Positions 26,159 to 35,024 are shown, counted from the first letter of the stretch. The stretch: DNA of 64,000 bases from Haloferula sp. BvORR071 (GCF_000739615.1 NZ_BATP01000007.1:1-64000), one strand, 5' to 3'. The notes: a model not told the origin generated them from the sequence alone. A program made the numbers and translations.

Positions 26159-27760
26159 ATGGACCGCGCTCTCCACGAACAGATCCTGCAGACCTTCTTC
26201 CACTGCGACCCGCAGGCGATTACCGGGATCTTCCGTGAATTCCTGAACGCCTTGATCGCGGAGGACACACTGCCGCCGGTCGCGCAGATGGAGCAGAACT
26301 ACGAGACCGCGCGGGCGAATCCGGAGATCCACGTGCTGCCCGGCAATCTCAAGGACGCGCGCGATGCGGTCTTCCCCTTCTTCTGGGGCACCGACAGTTG
26401 GTCCTCGCCGCTGCACCTGGAGAACGTGAAGGGCCCGGCGAACTACGCGTCGCTCATCGGCGCACTGGCCTGCCTGCTCAAGAACCCGAACCTGTGCACG
26501 GACACCTACAGCCAGCGCTCGAACGAACTGGAGGTGAAGTCCGTGACTGCGCTCGCGAATCTACTGTTCTATCACACCAAGGACCCGTGGGGCGTGTTCA
26601 CCATGGGCGGGACGATTTCTAACATGTACGGCGGCCGGATCGGGATCGAGAAGGTCCTGCCCGGCGCGATGCAGAAGGGCCTGGGCAGCGCGAAGCTCGC
26701 GGGCATCGTCTCCGCCGCCGCGCACTACAGCAACCGCAGCGTCGCCGGTTGGCTGGGGCTTGGCACGGAGCAGCTGCATGCGATCCCGACCGATGGCAAG
26801 ATGGCGATGCGGCTCGACCTGTTAGGCGAGAAGCTGGAGGAACTCTACAGCGCCGGGACCAAGGTCGCCTTCGTCACCGCCACCTTCGGCACTACCGATG
26901 CTTGCGGGGTCGATGACATCGTGGGCATCCGCGGGGTGATCGAGTCGGTCGCCGCCAAGCATGGCCAGCCGGTGCCGCAGTTGCATGTCGATGCCGCGGT
27001 CGGCTGGGCGCTCAGTTTCCTCAGCGAGTATGACCGCGCGGCCAATCCGCTGGGCTTTTGCCCGGAACTCCTGCCGCTGGTACACCGCGCCCAGCAGCAC
27101 GCCCTCGGCCTCCGCCAGGCGGACAGCATCACAATCGACTTCCACAAGATGGGCTGGGGCCACTACCCCGGCAGCGCCTTCCTGGTGAACAACCGCAGCG
27201 ACCTCCGCTACCTCGCCCGCGACGTCAGCGAGACACCCTACTTCTCCGAAGCCGACGGCCGCCGCGACCCCGCCCTCTTCACCCTCGAGTGCTCGCGGCC
27301 CGCCCTCGGCCCCTACTCCGTCATGGCCTCGCTCAATGGCATCGGCATGACCGGCTGGCAGATGCTCATCGCCCGCTCCCTCGAACTCGCCCAACGCCTC
27401 AAGGACCGCCTCGAACAACTCGACCACTGCAAGGTCCTCAACCTCGAGACCACCGGCCCCGGCGTCGTCTGGTGGGTCCTCCCCAAGGGCCGCAACGCCA
27501 AGGACATCTTCGCCCGCCTCGAAGCCGGCGAACTCCCGCCCGCGAAGTTCGCCGGCTACGCCGCCGAGATCCGCCGCCTCTTCGACAAGCGCCAGCAATC
27601 CCTCGACCCCGCCCGCGACGCCCGCCTCAGCTTCACCACCAGCATCGGCTACCGCCCCCACGGCATCGACATCCCCGCCTGGAAGGCCGTCCTCTTCAAC
27701 CCGCGGACGGATGAGGCGATTATTGATCGTCTTGCTGCGGGGATTGAGGAGTTGGTTTGA
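26159..27760 (+). CDS. Group II pyridoxal-phosphate-dependent amino acid decarboxylase
   Basis: A 533-aa fold-type I PLP enzyme. The PLP Schiff-base Lys330 sits in SITIDFHKMGWGHYPG. Upstream are the cofactor-binding HVDAAVGWA and the phosphate-binding MGGTISNMYGG. The group includes glutamate, aspartate, diaminobutyrate and aromatic amino acid decarboxylases; the sequence does not let me choose. The long N-terminal region and FWGTDSW motif argue for the aspartate/glutamate side rather than the aromatic side. The gene stands alone, between a REP-like pair and the defence island. Confidence 0.82.
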   Translation: MDRALHEQILQTFFHCDPQAITGIFREFLNALIAEDTLPPVAQMEQNYETARANPEIHVLPGNLKDARDAVFPFFWGTDSWSSPLHLENVKGPANYASLIGALACLLKNPNLCTDTYSQRSNELEVKSVTALANLLFYHTKDPWGVFTMGGTISNMYGGRIGIEKVLPGAMQKGLGSAKLAGIVSAAAHYSNRSVAGWLGLGTEQLHAIPTDGKMAMRLDLLGEKLEELYSAGTKVAFVTATFGTTDACGVDDIVGIRGVIESVAAKHGQPVPQLHVDAAVGWALSFLSEYDRAANPLGFCPELLPLVHRAQQHALGLRQADSITIDFHKMGWGHYPGSAFLVNNRSDLRYLARDVSETPYFSEADGRRDPALFTLECSRPALGPYSVMASLNGIGMTGWQMLIARSLELAQRLKDRLEQLDHCKVLNLETTGPGVVWWVLPKGRNAKDIFARLEAGELPPAKFAGYAAEIRRLFDKRQQSLDPARDARLSFTTSIGYRPHGIDIPAWKAVLFNPRTDEAIIDRLAAGIEELV

Positions 27761-28001
27761 GGTTGGGGCAACGGCACTTCAGCTACCGCAAACCTTCCAG
27801 GGTCGCGCCCTCATCCGTCGCACTAAGATTCAAGGAGTAAAGAAGTGGCGACATTCAGCAATTTCAGATTGGTGATGCTAAAATGCTAGAACTGATTTCG
27901 TCCGACAACAGCCCAAAGAATCGAAGTCGTGCAGGCGCTCGAGCCTTTTACACCACTGCCTTTTCGATATTGCCCTTTGATAGGTAGTTTGGCATCGCGT
28001 G
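27761..28001. other. AT-richer gap at the left edge of the defence island
   Basis: This 241-base gap between the decarboxylase and the HNH gene holds no gene I can support. Base composition drops in GC sharply at about 27840, where the low-GC defence genes begin. This suggests the left boundary of inserted DNA. I see no tRNA, integrase or direct repeat at the edge. Confidence 0.4.
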
Positions 28002-28862
28002 CTAGGTTGGAATGAACCCGCCATCACAAAACCAGTCACTCGCGACAGCGGCTCGATACATCGCCGCAACCCAAGAATTCCGGTGGTCAGCCTCAATACT
28101 CACGAGTTCTTCCTTCAAATGATCTCGGACGACGGATTTCCCGCCAAGTTTGAATAGGCCGGTCAGACGGCCACGAATCTCCGCAAGCCGACTTCCAGCA
28201 TTAGAAGCAAACAACGTCGGGAGATTGAGCTCCTTGAGGTGGGATGCCGTCCGTGCCTGATCGTCGCCTGACCAATGGCTTGGCGGAGCGGCAAAGAATC
28301 GAAAAGCGACTGGCGAACCTACGATGACCTCAGCCACTAGCCAAATCTCGCCGTCAAAGTCGTCGAAGTACGGATGCAGCAGCTGTCCAGCTTTGTTCGC
28401 GGGAAAGTACTCGGATTTCTCACCTTGGCACCACTTGCAGGCGGCAACCAGATTGTCGGGCGCAACTGCATAAACGGGGTAATGAGTTTTCGGCAAATAG
28501 TGATCAAGCGTATTGACAGTTCCAATGCCACACATCGGACACCGGCTGTGTGCTGGAGTGGTCATGATCCGATCATAGATCGGGCGTCCCTTGGACTTTT
28601 TGGGAACCATTCTAAGGGTATAAACTCCTACCATCTCCTCACCAGAAACCATTCCAACCGGATCATAGCCGACCAACTGGTAGAGATCTGCCCCGCGAGC
28701 TTTGGCAAAGTAGTCTTTAGCATCGGACTCGACCATCGGCCTAGTTGCCCTCAGGCGATTTTTAAGGTCCTTGTCTCTCACCATCGAGACGCACGTCTCG
28801 AAGACCTCACCCGGGTCATAGGCCTGCAAAGTTTCATCAGTGGGTCTAGGCAACGATCTCAT
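28002..28862 (-). CDS. HNH endonuclease, Septu PtuB-like
   Basis: A 286-aa nuclease. A zinc-binding pair Cys108/Cys111 (CPMC) and a second pair Cys142/Cys145 (CKWC) frame the beta-beta-alpha metal site. His121 lies in LDHYLPK and Asn137 in DNLVAACKWC. The LDHYLPK...NLVAAC arrangement is the one seen in PtuB nucleases of Septu anti-phage systems. The start ATG (28862) overlaps the stop of the upstream ATPase by four bases, so the two are one unit. Codons are clearly AT-richer than in flanking genes, which indicates horizontal transfer. Target and trigger are unknown. Confidence 0.8.
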   Translation of the reverse strand: MRSLPRPTDETLQAYDPGEVFETCVSMVRDKDLKNRLRATRPMVESDAKDYFAKARGADLYQLVGYDPVGMVSGEEMVGVYTLRMVPKKSKGRPIYDRIMTTPAHSRCPMCGIGTVNTLDHYLPKTHYPVYAVAPDNLVAACKWCQGEKSEYFPANKAGQLLHPYFDDFDGEIWLVAEVIVGSPVAFRFFAAPPSHWSGDDQARTASHLKELNLPTLFASNAGSRLAEIRGRLTGLFKLGGKSVVRDHLKEELVSIEADHRNSWVAAMYRAAVASDWFCDGGFIPT

Positions 28863-30454
28863 GACTCGATCCTCCCGGCATAGAATAGCCCCCGCAGAAC
28901 CGCTCTTCCTTCAGAGCCAAGCTGGCCTTCCAGCCGCCCAATGGCGACCTCGTAGGTCGATGCCGCCTTCCTCACTTCCCCGAGTAACTGGTGATATCCC
29001 GACTGAGAAAGTTCTAACTGAAACACTTCTCGACTTAGAATCCCCACACTTTCGGCAAAAGTTTCGATCGCTGGTCGCTCGGCTTTCGCCGCTGTCAAAA
29101 TCCGATTAAGGATCCAAACGCACGACTTGGGTACCTCTTGGAGAATGACGGGGGAATGCGTGGCCACGATCGCAACTCCGTTTCGCGCCACCATGAGGGC
29201 GGAAACAGCTCGTGTCATTGCGGACAACAACGGAGGATGGAGATGCGCTTCGGGCTCATCAATCAGAACCAGCGTTTTTTCTTCTACTTTCTCCACCAAG
29301 CGAGTCAACGTCAGGAGGACAATCTTATGACCCGAACTAAGGGCCTTGAACGTCTTCAGAACTGAATCACAATCTTCCTTATCCGAAAGATTCTTTTCGA
29401 TAAGCAAAGTCAGTTGAGCTGCTTGGAAGACTGGGTCGGATTGAAGGATTTCGATGACTCTCACCCACCTACGCTTTCGAGCGCCGATTCGGCACTCGCT
29501 CAAGCTGTCCACGAACTCCCGTGCAAGGACCGCGGGAGACTTTGGCTTTATGGGAGCCGTAGGCGAATCGCTCGACCAACCACGTAGCCCAATATAAGAA
29601 TATCCTAGACCATTCGGACCAAGGCGTTTCTCAGGAAGAAGGTCGCCTTCATCAAAGGCGCTAAATGACACCGCTACTACGTTTGCGAAGGCCCCACCCC
29701 GACCCCAAGTTTCATTGAATTCAAACTTCCCGGATTGTGCCGCCGACGCATCGGTGGCGACCAACGCCTTTGCCATCAATGCGAGCAATCGAGTCTTGCC
29801 CACTCCATTCCTCCCAATAAGGACGTGCACATTGGTAGGAATCGGCGATTCAGGATCAACACTGAAGTCCAAGATAAATGGAGGAGCGCCGTCACCCAGC
29901 CGCTTTGGGGGCGAATACACGAAATTAAATCGCGTTAACCCCGCGTCTCCGTGTGCCATCCGGCGGAATTGGCCTTCCACTGTGGTCCGCGTGATCGATC
30001 GGAGAAGGGATTCACCCATCACATATTCTTCCTTCGCCCACGCCCACCTCTCCGCATCCCATGCAACGTCGCGAAGACAACGAAGAACCCATTCGCGGAC
30101 CTCATCGCCAAGTGAATTGAGATTTGAATAGTACTCGTCGTCCTGCCCTACGGAGAAAAAGTAATCTCCCAGCCAATCAAAGTTTGATCGAATGTTGGGC
30201 TTTCGAAATCCGACGGGAAGATTGGACGCCGCAGCATGCGGCTTGAGCCCCCACTCCCCGATCTTCACGTGCCCTATGCCATGATGCTTACCCTCTGGAT
30301 CAACTATTGTCAGGTAAAACTGGGTGCAATACTTACCCCAGTCGTCCCATCTATCTCGGTTCAGGAATCCTAGCCATCCCTTCACATTCGAGGGAACCCT
30401 GTCGCTTTGCGCAATTACTCGGAATGGGCTGGGTGAAGGCTCAGACAGATTCAT
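28859..30454 (-). CDS. SMC/ABC-type AAA ATPase, Septu PtuA-like, with long N-terminal extension
   Basis: A 531-aa ATPase. Walker A is GRNGVGKT (214-221), an ABC-like signature LSSGHK lies at 372-377, Walker B LVLIDEPEAHLHP at 395-407, and a switch His in ATHSP at 431-435. This is the AAA_21/AAA_15-like set seen in PtuA and OLD-type defence ATPases. The first roughly 200 residues are extra, with a conserved-looking WDDWGKY...GIGHVKIGEW region that may sense a ligand. It is translationally coupled to the HNH nuclease (ATGA overlap). Low GC sets it apart from the chromosome around it. Confidence 0.82.
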   Translation of the reverse strand: MNLSEPSPSPFRVIAQSDRVPSNVKGWLGFLNRDRWDDWGKYCTQFYLTIVDPEGKHHGIGHVKIGEWGLKPHAAASNLPVGFRKPNIRSNFDWLGDYFFSVGQDDEYYSNLNSLGDEVREWVLRCLRDVAWDAERWAWAKEEYVMGESLLRSITRTTVEGQFRRMAHGDAGLTRFNFVYSPPKRLGDGAPPFILDFSVDPESPIPTNVHVLIGRNGVGKTRLLALMAKALVATDASAAQSGKFEFNETWGRGGAFANVVAVSFSAFDEGDLLPEKRLGPNGLGYSYIGLRGWSSDSPTAPIKPKSPAVLAREFVDSLSECRIGARKRRWVRVIEILQSDPVFQAAQLTLLIEKNLSDKEDCDSVLKTFKALSSGHKIVLLTLTRLVEKVEEKTLVLIDEPEAHLHPPLLSAMTRAVSALMVARNGVAIVATHSPVILQEVPKSCVWILNRILTAAKAERPAIETFAESVGILSREVFQLELSQSGYHQLLGEVRKAASTYEVAIGRLEGQLGSEGRAVLRGLFYAGRIES

Positions 30455-30470
30455 GCTTCTCTCGTTAGAG

Positions 30471-30719
30471 TTAGGTCATACTAGCCAAAGATCGGATGTC
30501 GAGGTTCTCGACAGACAGCTTGACGGAAATTAGTCGATCACTCGATCGCGCCAGAAGCTGATTTACCTCCTCCAAGGCGAGTGCCTGCTCGTGGAAGGGT
30601 AAAACGATCTCGCTGAACTTGGCTCGCAACACCCTGCCCGGAATAACCATCGGCAGACCTTGGAGGTCACCCCGGTTCAAGATCCATCGTGAAGCATAGA
30701 ACTCGTTGGACTCAACCGC
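30471..30719 (-). pseudogene. Remnant of a type I restriction specificity subunit (hsdS), C-terminal part
   Basis: An 82-codon open frame without a proper start reads like the end of an HsdS half: NRGDLQGLPMVIP, then a FSEIVLPFHEQ block (compare the family pattern of Pro/Leu then EQ), then a helix with paired Leu. A TGA in frame at 30720-30722 cuts off any upstream continuation, and no target-recognition domain remains. It lies 16 bases upstream of the Septu-like ATPase start. A TTG at 30680 could in principle start a 69-aa peptide. No hsdR or hsdM is present. Confidence 0.4.
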
Positions 30720-30777
30720 TCAACGAAAAGCCTCGCCATGTCCGCAGCCCCAAGCAGCCTCATAATAGGATGAGACC

Positions 30778-31488
30778 TCACGCCGACTCCCGCTTGGCCC
30801 GCTCCTTGAGCAGATCCTCGCGGGTCAGCATCGGGCCGAGTTTCTTGCGCGCCAGCCACCAGCCGATGATGCCGCCGCCGAGGTGGCAGCCGTTGCCGAC
30901 GATGGCGAGGCCGGAGTCCGGCAGGCACCAAGCCGTTACCAGCAAGCCGGCTTCTGCCAGCATCAGACCGATCCCCAGGTTCCGGGCAGAGACGGGGATG
31001 GGCCACATGCGTTCGCTGGGCGAGACGGTGACCAGCCAGAGGACGACGGCGAAGATGCCGCCGGAGGCACCGACGAGGAGTTTCTCGGGGTTGGGGGTGA
31101 CGGCGAGTTGGACCAAGCCACCCGCCAGGACGCCAGCGAGGAAGACCTTGAGCAGGACCGCGGCATCCGCGATGCGTTCGAGGCGGGCACCCGCCACCAG
31201 AAGCGCTAGGGCATTCAGCGCGAGGTGCCACCACATCATCGGCCAAGGGCCGTGGATGAAGGCGTGAGTGAGGAGTTCCCAGATGCGGCCGGCCCGGATG
31301 CCGTCGCGGGAGAGGCCGAAGGTCTCGTAGATCCAGTCGGGCTGGCCGAGCAGGGAGAGGATGATCTGGACGACGCAGAGGGAGGCGGCGAGGCCCATGG
31401 TCAGCTTGGCGGCGCGGATATCCGCACCGAGCCGGCGCCATCGTTCCATCCGCTTTCCGCTACCGCTCACAGGGCCATCCTTTCGCAT
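30778..31488 (-). CDS. Rhomboid-family intramembrane serine protease
   Basis: A 236-aa membrane protein with about six helices. Rhomboid residues are in place: the amphipathic ELLTHAFIHG loop with the following WWHLALN (71-92), the nucleophile Ser142 in VGASGGIFA, and the catalytic His202 in GNGCHLGGGIIGWWLARKK. The ATG at 31488 was chosen; a second ATG at 31449 would drop 13 residues. It lies 92 bases downstream of nuoC on the same strand, so it may be read from the nuoBC promoter. The substrate is unknown. Confidence 0.82.
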   Translation of the reverse strand: MRKDGPVSGSGKRMERWRRLGADIRAAKLTMGLAASLCVVQIILSLLGQPDWIYETFGLSRDGIRAGRIWELLTHAFIHGPWPMMWWHLALNALALLVAGARLERIADAAVLLKVFLAGVLAGGLVQLAVTPNPEKLLVGASGGIFAVVLWLVTVSPSERMWPIPVSARNLGIGLMLAEAGLLVTAWCLPDSGLAIVGNGCHLGGGIIGWWLARKKLGPMLTREDLLKERAKRESA

Positions 31489-31580
31489 GCGGGCACAAAG
31501 GTCCAATGGGAAGGACCTTGGTGCGCTCGGGGTTGCTGTTCCGGATTCTGCGGCGGCCAGGAGGAGTTCCGTCGCCTGCC

Positions 31581-32150
31581 TTACTTGACCACGCGGGCGC
31601 GCGGCTCGCGCGTCACCACATCACCCGTGCCGGGGCTGGTGACGAAGGGACCGCCTTCCAGCGGGGCGACGCCGGTGAAGGCGACGTCCGGCATTTCGCT
31701 CGGGCGGCCGGCCAGCGGGAAATCCTTGCGCAAGGGGTAGAAGGGATAGCCCTCCCACATGAGGATGCGGCGGAGGTCGGGGTGGCCGCTGAAGCGGATC
31801 CCCATCATATCGTAAACTTCGCGCTCATGCCAATCGGCACCCACCCACAGGTCGGTGCAGGTCGGGACTTCCTCGTCCTCGGAGACCTTGGACTTCACGC
31901 GCAGGTGCTTGGAGTCATCGACGGTGACCAGCTCATAGACCATCTCGAAGCGCGGGTCCTCGCCGAAGTGGTCGAGGCTCGAGATATCGATGATCATCGC
32001 GTAGCCGAGCTCGTTCTTGGCGGTAGCCAGAAGCTCATGGAGCACGGAGAGCTTCACCGAGATGGTGTGCTCGCCGCGGAACTCCTTGGTTCCGACGACA
32101 TCCGCGCCGAACTTGGCGGAGAGAGTGGCAATATCCTGGGCAGCCGACAT
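31581..32150 (-). CDS. nuoC: NADH-quinone oxidoreductase subunit C
   Basis: NuoC is part of the peripheral arm of respiratory complex I. The 189-aa protein has the 30-kDa subunit signature WHEREVYDMMGIRFSGHPDL, followed by RRILMWEGY and PLRKDFPLAG. It follows nuoB by 19 bases. The next gene on the strand is a rhomboid protease and not nuoD, so the complex I genes are split in this genome. Confidence 0.95.
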   Translation of the reverse strand: MSAAQDIATLSAKFGADVVGTKEFRGEHTISVKLSVLHELLATAKNELGYAMIIDISSLDHFGEDPRFEMVYELVTVDDSKHLRVKSKVSEDEEVPTCTDLWVGADWHEREVYDMMGIRFSGHPDLRRILMWEGYPFYPLRKDFPLAGRPSEMPDVAFTGVAPLEGGPFVTSPGTGDVVTREPRARVVK

Positions 32151-32169
32151 GGGAGAATGAATCTAACGA

Positions 32170-32706
32170 TCAGGCGAGGTCCTCGATCAGTTCCTTCTTC
32201 TGGTTGCTGAGGGCGGGATCGCTCTCGATCTTCCGCTGCAGCTTCATGAGCCCTTCGATCAGAGCCTCGGGCCGCGGCGGGCAACCGGAAATGTAAACGT
32301 CCACCGGGATCAGGCGGTCGATCCCCTGCAGCACGGCGTAAGAGCGATACATGCCGCCGGAGGAGGCGCAGGCGCCCATGGCGATGCACCACTTGGGCTC
32401 CGGCATCTGGTCCCAGATCCGCTTCACAGCGAGGGCCATCTTGTAAGTCACGGTGCCGGCCACGATCATTACGTCCGCCTGGCGGGGCGAGAAGCGCATG
32501 ACCTCCATGCCGAAGCGACTGAGGTCGAAGCGGCTGCACGCGGAAGCCATCATCTCGATCGCGCAGCAGGCGAGGCCCATGGGCATCGGCCACATGGAAT
32601 TCTTGCGCATCCAGTTCATCGCCGCGTCCACGCGGGTGAAGATGATGTTGCCCTCGATCTTCGAATCGTAGGCGGCGTGGGCGGTCTGGGTGGAATCGCT
32701 GACCAT
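32170..32706 (-). CDS. nuoB: NADH-quinone oxidoreductase subunit B
   Basis: NuoB carries iron-sulfur cluster N2, which hands electrons to quinone. The four ligands are visible: Cys47 and Cys48 in [10 protein letters not shown], Cys113 in MGACASSGG and Cys142 in [10 protein letters not shown]. The protein is 178 aa from the ATG at 32706. A longer frame to 32751 is open, but the ATG gives the usual length. It heads the transcription unit. nuoA, normally upstream, is absent, and a Crp-like site lies 52 bases upstream of the start. Confidence 0.95.
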   Translation of the reverse strand: MVSDSTQTAHAAYDSKIEGNIIFTRVDAAMNWMRKNSMWPMPMGLACCAIEMMASACSRFDLSRFGMEVMRFSPRQADVMIVAGTVTYKMALAVKRIWDQMPEPKWCIAMGACASSGGMYRSYAVLQGIDRLIPVDVYISGCPPRPEALIEGLMKLQRKIESDPALSNQKKELIEDLA

Positions 32707-32757
32707 AGGTGGCTCCGGCGGGACGATGCGCCCGGTGAGGACGCCCCTCAAGCCCGT

Positions 32758-32775
32758 TTGTGAAATTTTTCACAA
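32758..32775. promoter_or_regulatory. Perfect Crp-type palindrome in the nuoB / 32845 divergent promoter
   Basis: TTGTGAAATTTTTCACAA contains TGTGA-N6-TCACA (32759-32774), the exact consensus of the Crp branch of the Crp/FNR family. It lies between divergent genes, 52 bases from the nuoB start and 70 from the start of the secretin-domain gene. A Crp/FNR-like regulator could therefore act on either. No such regulator is encoded in the window. Confidence 0.6.
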
Positions 32776-32844
32776 GCTCCCCTGCCTGGGCCCGGCGACG
32801 CATCCTTGCCAGCCTGCCAGGAAACCCGCTAAGGATCACGCCGA

Positions 32845-34164
32845 ATGGCGAGAAACCGGACCAGACGCAATTGGGCCTATGGGGTGGCGATCCTCATTTT
32901 GTGCCTCTTTTTCGCTTGGAACAATCGCGAAGCGCTGATGGCGGCCAAAACCGGTGGCGAAGCATCGAAACAGGGAATCGCCGGCAACCCAGCGACTCCG
33001 GACGAAACATCCCCTTCCAAGTCCGGCAAAAGCGGAGCCCGGCCCACCGCCCCGAAACCGGCAAGTGACAAGGAACAGGAGAAATTCAAACGCTTCTTTC
33101 TGCCGCCGATCAAGTTGGAGGGTGCGACAATCGAGGAAGCGGTGGCTGCGATCGTGGCCGCCTATCGCGAGACGGCGACAGCCACGGGCGAAACCGCGCT
33201 GGATCTACGCGTCGATCTTGCCTCCGCCCGGACCCGCAAGCCGCTCACCTGCACCACGCCGCGGGCTCCGGCCGGCACGGTCCTGCGCTACGTGGCGGCG
33301 ATGGCCGGCAATAGCACAAAGGGCAGTTTGCCGAATTTCCGCCTAGAGGCGCTGTCTGACGTGGCGGATCGCAAGGGCAAGATGGAGGTTCCGCCCGACT
33401 GGGCCTCCCAGGTGGCGGACCTGCTGACTTCCGGGACGAAGGCATCGGAGGCCAAGCTGGCGGAAGATCCCTTCGCCGAGACCAAGAAGAAAGACCCGCC
33501 GCAGGACGATCCTTTCTCCGAAAACCCGCCACGCCCGAGGCCAAATCTCCGCGATCTGCTGATCGCCCAAGGATTCAACCCCGAGCTGGTATGCGCACAG
33601 TCGGGACCCAGCTTCACCTACGAGCACATGAGCGAAGCCGAGCAAGAGTTGCTCGCGGCATTGGCAGAGACCGGCGGGCTTGGCGGGCTGGGGCCGGTGC
33701 AGCTCAAGATCGATGCCAAGGTGATCGAGCTCCCCGAGGATCTCGCCCATTCGCTGAATTCCGGCGCAGCCCTTACGGACGCCGAGGTCCAACTCACAAT
33801 GCGCGAACTCGCCCAGAAGAAGGGCGTCGATCTGATGACCCTGCCATCGATCACGGCACGTGCCGGCGAAGATGCGATGATCGAGCTTATCAACACCAAG
33901 CCGACCCAGGAGGGAGGAGAGACTTGGACCGGGGTAAAACTGGCGACCACGGCGGTTCCCTACGGACTCGGGAGCCAAGTCGAATTTGCCTTCAAGGGTC
34001 GCGGGGAAGGCGGCGATGAAACCTTAGCCCGGGAGCAAGTCACGCTGCCGGAGAACGCCAACGGTGTGGCCCTTTCGCAGGCGAACGGCGGCCAGAAGTT
34101 GGTGGTGATGGTCGGGAACACATTGATCGACGCCATCGGACGGCCGATCGCCCCGCCGCCCTGA
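32845..34164 (+). CDS. Membrane-anchored secretin-domain-like protein of unknown function
   Basis: A 439-aa protein with a cytoplasmic Arg/Asn-rich N-terminus, one membrane helix (about residues 10-24) and a Ser/Pro/Lys linker. At about 88-160 a segment resembles an STN/secretin N0 fold (IKLEGATIEEAVAAIVAAY). After a Pro-rich linker, a part at about 285-435 resembles the secretin core (LKIDAKVIELPED, then KKGVDLMTLPSITARAGEDA), like strands of GspD/PilQ. It is too short to form a normal secretin pore. It diverges from nuoB, and its role may be in secretion or envelope assembly. Confidence 0.6.
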   Translation: MARNRTRRNWAYGVAILILCLFFAWNNREALMAAKTGGEASKQGIAGNPATPDETSPSKSGKSGARPTAPKPASDKEQEKFKRFFLPPIKLEGATIEEAVAAIVAAYRETATATGETALDLRVDLASARTRKPLTCTTPRAPAGTVLRYVAAMAGNSTKGSLPNFRLEALSDVADRKGKMEVPPDWASQVADLLTSGTKASEAKLAEDPFAETKKKDPPQDDPFSENPPRPRPNLRDLLIAQGFNPELVCAQSGPSFTYEHMSEAEQELLAALAETGGLGGLGPVQLKIDAKVIELPEDLAHSLNSGAALTDAEVQLTMRELAQKKGVDLMTLPSITARAGEDAMIELINTKPTQEGGETWTGVKLATTAVPYGLGSQVEFAFKGRGEGGDETLAREQVTLPENANGVALSQANGGQKLVVMVGNTLIDAIGRPIAPPP

Positions 34165-34217
34165 GCCGAAAACCCGCACTTGTCACCGGGGGGCGAAGTG
34201 AAGAGGCTCCGCGCCCC

Positions 34218-35012
34218 ATGAATCGCATCGACGCCGCATTCGCCCGGCTCCGCTCGGAAGGCAAGAAGGCCTTTGTCGCCTATGTCGCCGCGGGTGACCC
34301 CTCCTTCGAAGCCTCGCTTGAAGTGGTGAAGGCCTTGGCCGATGCCGGGGCGGACGTGATCGAGCTGGGCCTGCCCTTCTCTGATCCGCTTGCGGACGGG
34401 ATCGTGAACCAGATGGCCGCGGATCGCGCCCTGAAGGCAGGCATGAGCACGCCGCGCTCGCTGGATCTGATCCGGGAATTCCGCAAGACGCACGAGACGC
34501 CGATCGTGCTCTTCACCTACCTCAATCCGATTTTCACCTACGGCTTCGAGAAGTTCCATGCGGACGCTGCCGCCGCTGGTGCCGATGGGATCCTGCTGCT
34601 CGACCTGCCGCCGGACGAGGCGAAGCTCAATGCCGATCTCGCCAAGGGCGAAGGGCTGAAGCACATCCGCCTGATCGCACCGACCACTCCCGATGAACGC
34701 GTAGGCCTGTTGGCCCAGTCCGGGGATGGCTTCATCTACGCCCTCTCCCGCACCGGCGTGACCGGCGCGCATGGCGTGCCCTCCGAGGGCATCGGCGCTC
34801 AGGTCGCCAAGATCAAGGCGCACACGCAGATCCCGGTTTGCGTCGGCTTCGGCATTACCAAGCCGGAGCAGGCCTCGATGGTTGCGAAAACCTGCGATGG
34901 GGTGATCGTCGGGTCGGCGATCGTGAAGCAGATTGAGCTGAATCCCGAGCGCGCCGCCGAAGCGGTCCGCGAGTTCGTCACTCCCCTGATCGAAGCCACC
35001 AAGGCAGCCTAA
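34218..35012 (+). CDS. trpA: Tryptophan synthase alpha subunit
   Basis: TrpA cleaves indole-3-glycerol phosphate to indole and glyceraldehyde 3-phosphate. The 264-aa TIM barrel has the catalytic Glu49 (IELGLPFSDPLADG) and Asp60, the FTYLNPIFTYG block and the C-terminal phosphate loop GFGITKPEQ. trpB is not adjacent; the gene is followed 12 bases later by dapF in the same direction. Confidence 0.96.
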   Translation: MNRIDAAFARLRSEGKKAFVAYVAAGDPSFEASLEVVKALADAGADVIELGLPFSDPLADGIVNQMAADRALKAGMSTPRSLDLIREFRKTHETPIVLFTYLNPIFTYGFEKFHADAAAAGADGILLLDLPPDEAKLNADLAKGEGLKHIRLIAPTTPDERVGLLAQSGDGFIYALSRTGVTGAHGVPSEGIGAQVAKIKAHTQIPVCVGFGITKPEQASMVAKTCDGVIVGSAIVKQIELNPERAAEAVREFVTPLIEATKAA

Positions 35013-35024
35013 GACTTTCCGACC

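Noticed and set aside
26159-27760. Assigning the PLP decarboxylase to a specific substrate (glutamate, aspartate or diaminobutyrate)
   Set aside because: The motifs visible are common to the whole group, and neighbouring genes give no hint.
27878-28096. Small open frame at the left edge of the defence island
   Set aside because: It overlaps the 3' end of the HNH gene in another frame and has no ribosome-binding site or recognisable sequence.
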